A DNA stretch of 32,286 nucleotides from a bacterium OL-1 (GTDB lineage Bacteria; Actinomycetota; Coriobacteriia; Coriobacteriales; Atopobiaceae): the NCBI GenBank assembly GCA_000752675.2, contig LM994626.1, positions 224,160 through 256,445 of the forward strand, written 5' to 3'. Of the stretch, positions 22,763 to 29,032 are shown in pieces; the first letter of the stretch is position 1, and each line of letters opens with the position of its first letter. The position numbers and the translations under genes are program-made. The notes under the pieces are model-generated. The model did not search any database, was not told the DNA's origin, and saw only the letters and a program-made list of their open reading frames with translations.

Positions 22763-24152
22763 GTCTCTCCTCGTCTGTGGACGACGCCGAAGCCTTGGCC
22801 GCCGGGCTAGTGTCGTCGCCGTCCTGCTTGTTGGTTGCAACGTTCCTATTTTTACTCATATCGGCCGTGTACACAGCGTTTTCATCGTCATTACTTGCGG
22901 TATTTGTGGCCTTGCGCGCACGAGACCACGCAGAGGAGGTCACAAGGCGCGTGCTCTCGAAGAACTTCTCGTCATCCAGGGCGTCATAGACAGACTCCAC
23001 ATTGCCCTGGGCGTCTTGGTGCGGTGTGCTCTGGAAGAGCGCGCCGTCTTCGGAGACCAGCTGACGCTTGGCGCGCGTCTCGAAGTAGTAGACAAAAACG
23101 CCGCGGATGGCCGCCGTGAGCGGGATGGCGAGTACCATGCCCACGATCCCGCCCAGGCAGTTGCCAATCACGATGCCCACAATGGAGAGGACGGGATGGA
23201 TCTTGACGGCGGAGCGCATGATGAGCGGTGAGATGACGTTGTCCGTCACGTTGGCCGCGACCACCATCACCACGAGCGACCAGAGCGCGAGCCAGGGGCT
23301 CTCGAAGAGGGCGAGCAGCGTGGCGAGCGCCGCCGAGACAAACGGGCCGATCACGGGCACAAAGTGCATGAAGAACGTGATGATGGCAATGAGGCCCGCG
23401 TAGGGGTGGCCGAGAAGCGCCAGTCCCAGCCACACGGCAATGCCGTTGATGAACGAGCAGATGAGCTGCCCGCGCATGTAGCCGCCCATGGAGCGGCTCA
23501 TGACGGCGAGGAGCAGCGTAATGTCGTCCTTCCGAGTAGGACCGGCAATCGTGGCAAGCTCGCGCACAATCACGGGATAGTCCTTGGCAAACCAGTACGC
23601 AAGGATGAGCGCCAGGAAGAAGTTTACGAGGTTGTCAACGGTGTCGAAGAGCCCCGAGACGGCGCCGTTCGAGAGCTGGCGCACGGTGTCTGAGGCCATG
23701 GAGCTGCCGGCAGACGAGACGGTCTGGACAATGGAGTTGACCATATTCTGCAGCTGCTCGTTATCAGAGGTGCCGTAGCTCTCCCAGAAGCTGGAGAGGG
23801 CGTCCTGCACGCTGCGCACGTAGGTGGGCACCTGGCGAAGCACCTCGACAGACTGCTGCGCGAAGGTTCCGCCGAGAACCACGATGACGGCAGCGAGAAC
23901 CGCCAGCACCACAAGTAGCGAGACAAGCGCGGCAAGCGCACGGGGAACACGGCGGTCCTCGAGCGCGTTGGTGATGGGGCTGCAGATGAAGCCGATGATG
24001 ATACCCATGAGCAGCAGCTCGACGGCAGCGCCAATCATCGAGAGGCCCCGCACCGCAAGGACGAAGACCGCAATGGCGCCTACGATTGCCCAGGCGACCA
24101 CCAGGCGCTTGCGCCAGGTGACGTACTTCTCGTCAGCGTCCTTGTTCCCCAC
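22749..24152 (-). CDS. AI-2E family transporter (YdiK/PerM-type permease)
   Basis: Polytopic membrane protein of the AI-2E (UPF0118) family, members of which are linked to export of small molecules or to Na+/H+ antiport; the name does not prove AI-2 transport. The 467 residues have about 8 hydrophobic segments. A soluble stretch (about 95-165) lies between the second and third groups, and family motifs HFVPVIGPFVSAALA and NVISPLIM..AVKIHPVLSIVGIVIG appear in the second half. A 100-residue hydrophilic C-terminal tail is rich in Ser, Thr, Asn and Asp. I prefer the GTG at 24152, 6 nt after GAGGGGAG, over a TTG at 24158 that abuts the SD. It is the first gene of the alaS unit. Confidence 0.88.
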   Translation of the reverse strand: MGNKDADEKYVTWRKRLVVAWAIVGAIAVFVLAVRGLSMIGAAVELLLMGIIIGFICSPITNALEDRRVPRALAALVSLLVVLAVLAAVIVVLGGTFAQQSVEVLRQVPTYVRSVQDALSSFWESYGTSDNEQLQNMVNSIVQTVSSAGSSMASDTVRQLSNGAVSGLFDTVDNLVNFFLALILAYWFAKDYPVIVRELATIAGPTRKDDITLLLAVMSRSMGGYMRGQLICSFINGIAVWLGLALLGHPYAGLIAIITFFMHFVPVIGPFVSAALATLLALFESPWLALWSLVVMVVAANVTDNVISPLIMRSAVKIHPVLSIVGIVIGNCLGGIVGMVLAIPLTAAIRGVFVYYFETRAKRQLVSEDGALFQSTPHQDAQGNVESVYDALDDEKFFESTRLVTSSAWSRARKATNTASNDDENAVYTADMSKNRNVATNKQDGDDTSPAAKASASSTDEERHERV

Positions 24153-24181
24153 CGGCAACTCCCCTCGTTGAAAAGCACCTC

Positions 24182-24187
24182 ATTGTA
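24182..24187 (-). promoter_or_regulatory. Candidate -10 box for the permease-alaS unit
   Basis: TACAAT on the minus strand, 30 nt before the chosen GTG start. The -35 is weak. The spacing leaves a short leader of about 22 nt. Confidence 0.4.
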
Positions 24188-24250
24188 GCAAGGCGGGGGC
24201 ATTGGCCGTTGGCGGCAAAGAGTGGGCGGCAGCTGCGTCGCGTCGCACAC

Positions 24251-24284
24251 AAAAGCGGCGCCGGAGCCGCAGCCCCGGCGCCGC
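24251..24284 (-). terminator. Rho-independent terminator of the sigma factor operon
   Basis: GCGGCGCCGG (24255-24264) and CCGGCGCCGC (24275-24284) form a perfect 10-bp GC stem with a 10-nt loop, 8 nt after the sigma factor stop. On the minus strand it is followed by TTTTGTGT. Confidence 0.9.
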
Positions 24285-24292
24285 ACGTGGCG

Positions 24293-25210
24293 CTACTTGC
24301 TCATGAGACCCTCTGGGTCGATCTTGTCCTGCACGCGGCGGAGCGTGCGGCGCAGGAGTCGAGAGACCTGCACCTGAGAGATGCCCAGGCGCTCGGCGAT
24401 CTCGACCTGCGTCATGCCCTCGAAGAAGCGCATGCGGATGACGTCCTTCTCGCGCGGCGAGAAGTCCCTGATGGCATCCTCGAGAACGATGCGGTCGTCC
24501 GAGGCGGCAAGGTTCTCGTCCTCGGTGGCGTAGTGGTCGATGACCGAGGGAGCGTCATCGTCATCCGAGGAGCCGCCGCCCTCGAGCGGCACGGAGCTGT
24601 ACGCACTTGAGGACTCCATGGCCTCGAGGACGTCGTCGACGCTCGCGCCCACGCGCTTGGCGATCTCCTCGACGGAGGGACTGCGCGAGAGCTCGTTGGT
24701 GAGCTCGTCATTTGCCTGGTTGACCTTGGCCGAGAGTTCCTGCAGACGCCTGGGCACGCGGACCGACCAGCCCTTGTCGCGGAAGTGACGCTTGATCTCT
24801 CCCAGGATGGTGGGTGTGGCATACGTGGTGAACTCAAGGCCTCGCGACGGGTCGAAGCGATCGATGGCCTTGATGAGGCCGATGGTGCCCACCTGAATGA
24901 GGTCGTCCAGGGGTTCTCCCCTGTTCTTGAACTTGGAAGCGAGGAAGCGAACCAGGTTGAGGTGGCTCACGATGAGCTGGTCGCGGCCCTCGGGGTCTCC
25001 CGTAGCCTTGTACTGGCGGAAGAGCTCGCGTGTGCGGTCCTTGTCCCAGGCCGCCTTGCCCTTTGGCGTACGGTGGAGCGAGCGGTGGCGGGCCCTCTCG
25101 GCACGCGCCTCAGAGGCCTCGCGCGCAGCGCGCGCCTCCTCGGTCTCTTGGGTTGCGACGTTTGGTGTGTTCGCGGTCTCCTGCGCGTTCGTGGTGCTAG
25201 CGCTAGGCAT
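24293..25210 (-). CDS. SigB/SigF/SigG-type RNA polymerase sigma factor
   Basis: Group 3 sigma factor of the general stress/sporulation class. The 305-residue protein has a hydrophilic Glu/Ala/Arg-rich N-terminus (1-60), region 2 (DQLIVSHLNLVRFLASKF then DLIQVGTIGLIKAIDRFD and GLEFTTYATPTILGEIKRHFRD), region 3 (WSVRVPRRLQELSAKVNQ) and region 4 with the helix-turn-helix (MTQVEIAERLGISQVQVSRLLRRTLRRV). An acidic DDDD insertion separates regions 3 and 4. The ATG at 25210 overlaps the anti-sigma stop by 8 nt (ATGCCTAG). Organisation DUF948 / RsbW-like / SigB implies control by the adjacent anti-sigma factor. Which promoters it reads is not known. Confidence 0.94.
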   Translation of the reverse strand: MPSASTTNAQETANTPNVATQETEEARAAREASEARAERARHRSLHRTPKGKAAWDKDRTRELFRQYKATGDPEGRDQLIVSHLNLVRFLASKFKNRGEPLDDLIQVGTIGLIKAIDRFDPSRGLEFTTYATPTILGEIKRHFRDKGWSVRVPRRLQELSAKVNQANDELTNELSRSPSVEEIAKRVGASVDDVLEAMESSSAYSSVPLEGGGSSDDDDAPSVIDHYATEDENLAASDDRIVLEDAIRDFSPREKDVIRMRFFEGMTQVEIAERLGISQVQVSRLLRRTLRRVQDKIDPEGLMSK

Positions 25211-25595
25211 TCTGCACGTCCATCCGCTTGGAGAGGTGCAGCGTACGACCGTCCTCCGAGATGCTAAAGTCGTCGCATACGGCGCCGAGAAGCACCTCAA
25301 CGAGGTCGATAGGCTGGGGCTCGCCGGAGGGGTCAGTGGCCTCGTCCGGGTCCTCGTCACCCAGGGAGAAGTCTGCAGTCATACCATCTGGAGCAAGGCC
25401 AAAGACGATGTCGCAGGTAGTTGGCCTGGTCGCGCAGGCGTAGACAAAGCCCTCCTCGGCGGCCATGCGTACGTCCTCGACGTCGTCCACGCTCATGTCG
25501 CAGCAGACGGCGAGGTTGGAGGCGGTCATGCGGACCGCCCGGGCGAAGCGCGCCTCCGCGGGCACGCTGAGCTTGACGATACTGGTGCTAGGCAT
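25203..25595 (-). CDS. RsbW-like anti-sigma factor with degenerate ATP site
   Basis: A 130-residue protein with the GHKL (HATPase_c_2) layout of RsbW/SpoIIAB: VKLSVPAEARFARAVRMTASNLA at the start, then DDVEDVRMAAEEGFVYACA where RsbW has the N-box. The Mg-binding Asn of the N-box is V51 here, and I find no DxGxG (G1) motif in the following acidic stretch DFSLGDEDPDEATD (75-88). It is thus unlikely to bind ATP or act as a kinase, although sigma binding may remain. It lies directly upstream of the sigma gene and overlaps it by 8 nt. AGGAG lies 4-5 nt before the ATG. No RsbV-type antagonist gene is present in the window. Function as anti-sigma is inferred from fold and position. Confidence 0.75.
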   Translation of the reverse strand: MPSTSIVKLSVPAEARFARAVRMTASNLAVCCDMSVDDVEDVRMAAEEGFVYACATRPTTCDIVFGLAPDGMTADFSLGDEDPDEATDPSGEPQPIDLVEVLLGAVCDDFSISEDGRTLHLSKRMDVQNA

Positions 25596-26244
25596 TGTTC
25601 TCCTCGCCATCTGCCGCGGTCTCTGGGGTGGAGACGGGCGCAGCGTGCTTGGGCTTGTGGGGCTGCTTCTCCGCAGCGGAATCGGATTCCGCGGAGGGCG
25701 CAGGGTCTGTGGCGGGCGCGGGCTTCTCAGCCTCAACCGGCGCATAGGTCACATACGCGGTGGTGCGCTGCTGTGCGGATGCAGGGTTCCCCTCGCCCTT
25801 CTCGCCGTCCTTGCCTGCGGCATCCTCCAGACGAGCCTGGGGCGCCTCGCCCTTGCCAACGAGCTTGGAGACTGCGCCGGCAACGGCACCGGCAGCACCG
25901 GCAACGCCCTTGCTCACGGTGTCCGTCACGACAGAGGCCGTGCCCGTGACCGTGGAGACGTCGCCCAAGATGTTGTTGAGGCTGTCGAGGCTCTGGGTAG
26001 CGCCATCGATGGTCTCGCCGGCCTTGACAAGGAGCGGGTTGACCTGCTTCATGGCGGGGTCGAGGTCGTCAACCATGCCGTCGACCTTGGCGATGATGGG
26101 CTGCACCTGCGCGATGGTCTCGTTTGCCGAGGTAGTGACCTCGTCGACAGAGGCGCGCGCCTTGCGGATGGTAAGCGCGAGCTCGACCACGGCCCAGATG
26201 GCCACGATGACAAGCACGATGAGGGCGATGTCCAGAGGACTCAT
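25588..26244 (-). CDS. DUF948-containing membrane protein
   Basis: A 218-residue protein with a single N-terminal membrane segment (about 4-24, PLDIALIVLVIVAIWAVVEL), then a helical DUF948-like stretch rich in small and acidic residues (DEVTTSANETIAQVQPIIAKVDGMVDDLDPAMKQ region, about 35-70) and a Gly/Ala segment (about 115-130). The C-terminal 90 residues are disordered-looking, rich in Pro, Ala, Glu and Lys. Such proteins (YtxG-like) occur near general stress genes. The ATG at 26244 has AGAAGGGA upstream. It overlaps the anti-sigma gene by 8 nt, so it belongs to the sigma operon. A role in sensing is possible but unsupported. Confidence 0.8.
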   Translation of the reverse strand: MSPLDIALIVLVIVAIWAVVELALTIRKARASVDEVTTSANETIAQVQPIIAKVDGMVDDLDPAMKQVNPLLVKAGETIDGATQSLDSLNNILGDVSTVTGTASVVTDTVSKGVAGAAGAVAGAVSKLVGKGEAPQARLEDAAGKDGEKGEGNPASAQQRTTAYVTYAPVEAEKPAPATDPAPSAESDSAAEKQPHKPKHAAPVSTPETAADGEENNA

Positions 26245-26312
26245 CTTGTGTCCCTTCTCTTGCGACGTCCCTCGGGAAGGCCTGGGGCACGACGCACCAC
26301 ACGTACGCCGAC

Positions 26313-26318
26313 ATTCTA
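26313..26318 (-). promoter_or_regulatory. Candidate promoter of the sigma factor operon
   Basis: TAGAAT (26318-26313, minus strand) lies 69 nt before the DUF948 start, in the context GGGTAGAATG. GGGTA resembles the -10 of SigB-type promoters, which would imply self-regulation, but no matching GTTT -35 lies at the right distance. Confidence 0.3.
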
Positions 26319-26464
26319 CCCGTTTGGGTGAACTTGGTCGCATGCCAGACACCTGTTGGACGCCAAAGGCTCTGGGGGTTGGACAAGCTGGGGAGGAGAG
26401 GGACTGGGCACCGTTGCCGGAGTGGCGCCGGGAGGCCGGCTGCCGTCATCCGCGCTTCAATGCC

Positions 26465-26613
26465 GCGCCATTTCGCCATTTAGGAATTACTCGAACGGTT
26501 AGGGCGGCTTAACCGTTCGGAATCCGCGGCATTTCCACGATGTCGCGCCATTTTGCCATTTAAAGGACCCTAACCGTTCGGAATTTTTCCTAACCGGCGA
26601 AATCCCGCGGCAT
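26465..26613. repeat. 80-bp direct repeat with AACCGTTCGG palindromes
   Basis: GCGCCATTTCGCCATTTA (26465-26482) recurs as GCGCCATTTTGCCATTTA (26545-26562), 80 nt apart. AATCCGCGGCAT (26521) recurs as AATCCCGCGGCAT (26601), also 80 nt apart. TAACCGTTCG occurs at 26510-26519 and 26571-26580 (61 nt apart) and inverted at 26492-26501, where it forms a 10-bp stem with an 8-nt loop. It is non-coding. Confidence 0.7.
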
Positions 26614-26675
26614 GGCCGAGAGGGCCGGCGCCGCTCGCCGCCCAGGCGCCACTCGCCGCCGCTCCTCATGCGGCC

Positions 26676-28478
26676 CTATGCGCGCGTGCCCTCAAACTGC
26701 ATGCGGTAGTACCGCGCGTACGTGCCGCCACGTGCGAGAAGTTCCTCATGCGTCCCGCGCTCAACCACGCGCCCGGCGTCGATTGTCGCGATTTCGTCGG
26801 CGTCCTTGATGGTCGACAGACGGTGCGCAATCACGATGGTCGTGCGCCCGCGCGAGAGCTCGGCGAGCGACTCCTGCACCGCGTGTTCAGACTCGTTGTC
26901 CAGGGCAGAGGTCGCCTCGTCCAGGATGAGGATCTTCGGGTCCTTGAGAAAGACGCGCGCGATGGCAATGCGCTGCTTCTGCCCGCCCGAGAGGCGCGTG
27001 CCCCTCTCCCCCGCCTGGGTCTCGTAACCGTCAGACAACGTCTCGATGAACGCGGCGATGTTGGCCTTCTCGGCTGCCTGCTCTATCTGGGCCATGGTCG
27101 CGCGCGGGTTACCGTAGGCGATGTTCTCGGCGATGGTCCCGTCAAAGAGGTAGACCTCCTGCTGAACTATGCCAATTGCCTCGCGCAGGCTTCGCTGCGT
27201 GACCGAGCGCACGTCCTGCCCGTCAATGGTGATGGAGCCGGAGTCCACGTCATAGAAGCGCGGGAGCAGCGCACAGGTGGTGGACTTGCCGCCGCCGGAC
27301 GCACCCACCAGGGCAATGGTCTCGCCGGGGCGAATATCCAGGTTAAGGCCACGGATGACCTCGGGGTTCTCGCCCGTGCCCTCGCCGTCCCCGCTGTCGT
27401 ACGAAAAGTGGACGTCGTGGTAGGAGATGGCGCCCTTGGTCACCTTGAGCGCCGGCGCGCCGGGGGCGTCCTCAATCTCGGGCTGGGAGTCGACCATCTC
27501 CTTGAAACGGCGGAAGCCGGCGATGGCCTTCTGGAAGGTCTCGGTGAAGTTGAGGATGTTCTCGATGGGCGTGGTAAAGAGCGAGATGTAGAGGGCGTAG
27601 GTGGCAAGGTCTGCGGCCTCCATCTGCCCCTGGGCGATGAGCCAGCCGCCCATGACCACGATGAGCGTATAGAGGATGCCCATGAGCGCGGCGATGCCTG
27701 CCTGGTAGCGGCCCATTGCGCGATACATGCGCACCTTGGAGTCGAGGTATGCCTCGTTGCTCTCGCGGAACTTCTCGCGCTCAACGTCCTCGGCGGCAAA
27801 GCTCTTGACCACACGGACGCCGGCAAGGCTGTCCTCCAGGCGCGAGTTCACGTTGGAGATGCGCACGCGGTTCTCGCGGAAGACGGCCTTCATCTGGAGG
27901 TTTGCCCTCAGGTTGTAGATGACGAGAACGGCAAGAACAACGCCCAGACAGACGGTGAGCGGCACGTTGATAAACGACAGGATCACAAACGAGCCCACGA
28001 CCTCGATGAAACCAATGAGCAAGAACTCGGGGCCGTGGTGGGCAACCTCGGAGATGTCGAAGAGGTCGCTCACCAGGCGGCTCATAAGGTCGCCGGACTT
28101 GTTGCGGTCGAAGAACGAGAGGCTCATGCGCTCGTAGGCGTCAAAGAGGTCCGCGCGCATGCGGCTCTCCATGCGCGCACCCATGACGTGGCCCCAGTAG
28201 GCCACAAAGTAGCGGCAACCAAAGCGCACGGCGTACATGACGACAAAGCCCACGAGAAGGTAGACGAGGGCGGACGTGATGGCATCCGAGCCCTGGCGGA
28301 AGAGGCCGCCCGTGAGCGTGCGGAGGATCTGCGGGAAGGCGAGGTCGATGCCGGCGACGACGATGGCGCAGACGATGTCTGCGATAAAGAGGTGCATCTG
28401 GCCTGCGTAGTAGCCGAGAAAACTAGCGAAGAGCCCGCGACGGCGCTGTGCCGTGGGCTTGGGTGAAACAGTACTCAT
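26676..28478 (-). CDS. ABC exporter, fused permease and ATP-binding protein
   Basis: Half-transporter of the MsbA/LmrA-like (ABCB) class, expected to export lipids, drugs or peptides as a dimer. The 600 residues have six membrane segments in about 28-330 (for example 30-50, 68-88, 152-172, 174-192 and 263-283) and an ATP-binding domain from about 355. It shows Walker A GASGGGKST, the Q-loop IVQQEVYLFDGTI, signature LSGGQKQRIAIAR, Walker B ILILDEATSALD and switch His in IAHRLSTI. Only one half is encoded and no partner lies next to it, so a homodimer is likely. The ATG at 28478 has a modest TAGGGATC SD. Substrate unknown. Confidence 0.95.
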   Translation of the reverse strand: MSTVSPKPTAQRRRGLFASFLGYYAGQMHLFIADIVCAIVVAGIDLAFPQILRTLTGGLFRQGSDAITSALVYLLVGFVVMYAVRFGCRYFVAYWGHVMGARMESRMRADLFDAYERMSLSFFDRNKSGDLMSRLVSDLFDISEVAHHGPEFLLIGFIEVVGSFVILSFINVPLTVCLGVVLAVLVIYNLRANLQMKAVFRENRVRISNVNSRLEDSLAGVRVVKSFAAEDVEREKFRESNEAYLDSKVRMYRAMGRYQAGIAALMGILYTLIVVMGGWLIAQGQMEAADLATYALYISLFTTPIENILNFTETFQKAIAGFRRFKEMVDSQPEIEDAPGAPALKVTKGAISYHDVHFSYDSGDGEGTGENPEVIRGLNLDIRPGETIALVGASGGGKSTTCALLPRFYDVDSGSITIDGQDVRSVTQRSLREAIGIVQQEVYLFDGTIAENIAYGNPRATMAQIEQAAEKANIAAFIETLSDGYETQAGERGTRLSGGQKQRIAIARVFLKDPKILILDEATSALDNESEHAVQESLAELSRGRTTIVIAHRLSTIKDADEIATIDAGRVVERGTHEELLARGGTYARYYRMQFEGTRA

Positions 28479-28518
28479 GAGTGATCCCTACGTGTGACGC
28501 GAATGTTGTCCGCGCGAC

Positions 28519-28524
28519 ATCATA
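28519..28524 (-). promoter_or_regulatory. Candidate -10 box for the ABC exporter
   Basis: TATGAT on the minus strand, 41 nt before the start codon. The -35 is weak. Confidence 0.35.
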
Positions 28525-28615
28525 GCGGATGGGGACACGTAGAGCCACGCGGCGGCATCGACCGCAGCACCGGAGACAGTGTCTCTACAAGTGTTATGAC
28601 AAAAGCCCACGCTCC

Positions 28616-28815
28616 GGCGAGAATTCAGCGCCGGAAGGGGCTCTTTGGACGGAATACCGTCGGGAGCCCCCGTTGCGGCGTCATTTTCTCGCCGGAGGGG
28701 CCGTTACAGCAGCCATCACGTACAGAATTGCATCTCCGGCGCCGAAATGACGCCGGGAGGCTCATTGCCGCAGCAATCCCGTCCGAAACCTATCTCCCGG
28801 CGTCATTTTCTCGCC
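28616..28815. repeat. Hairpin array C: four units with an exact 61-nt period
   Basis: Cores of 17 nt start at 28616 (GGCGAGAATTCAGCGCC), 28677 (GGCGTCATTTTCTCGCC), 28738 (GGCGCCGAAATGACGCC) and 28799 (GGCGTCATTTTCTCGCC); the second and fourth are identical and every step is 61 nt. The 44-nt connectors usually start GGAG or GGAA and end CTCC, which extends the stems. They share AGCAGC and CGTAC or CGTCC boxes at matching positions. Confidence 0.85.
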
Positions 28816-28944
28816 GAAGCGTCCTTCTCAGCAGTAGGCGTAGATGCACGAACCGGGGCCGACGCAATGCCGGCCCCGGTCGCTGGGACGCGCTGGGATA
28901 GGAGGAAGAAAGACGCGTCCCCAGATGACGCTACCCCTCAGAGA

Positions 28945-28972
28945 CGAGACAAGGGGACTGCCCCTTTGTCCC
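28945..28972. repeat. GACAAGGGG/CCCCTTTGTC palindrome, copy 1
   Basis: GAGACAAGGGG, then ACTG, then CCCCTTTGTCCC forms an imperfect hairpin with one bulge. A close relative lies at 31664-31698, on the other side of the GH3 gene. No T-run follows on either strand. Confidence 0.7.
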
Positions 28973-28987
28973 ACTCGGGGAAAGGGG

Positions 28988-29022
28988 CCTGCTCGACCGC
29001 CGGGAGAGTGCGGCCGAGCAGG
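28988..29022 (-). terminator. Terminator-like hairpin after the GH3 gene
   Basis: CCTGCTCG (28988-28995) pairs with CGAGCAGG (29015-29022), with CCGC/GCGG inside. It lies 11 nt after the GH3 stop. On the minus strand it is followed by CCCCTTTCCCC, a poor T-run. Confidence 0.5.
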
Positions 29023-29032
29023 GAGGGTGGGA

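Larger units (their letters stand above)
26245..26675. other. Intergenic region between the ABC exporter and the sigma operon
   Basis: It holds an 80-bp direct repeat (26465-26613) and a candidate promoter for the DUF948 gene (26313-26318). The stretch 26614-26675 is GC-rich with GGCGCC/GGCGCC and GGCC/GGCC pairs that could end the ABC gene. No ORF with coding character is seen; I see no distinct feature in 26320-26460. Confidence 0.6.
28479..29032. other. Intergenic region between the GH3 gene and the ABC exporter
   Basis: It holds, from high to low coordinates, the GH3 terminator-like hairpin (28988-29022), a GACAAGGGG-type palindrome (28945-28972), hairpin array C (28616-28815) and the ABC promoter region (28519-28524). 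About 28816-28940 is GC-rich with no feature I can name. There is no convincing gene. Confidence 0.65.
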
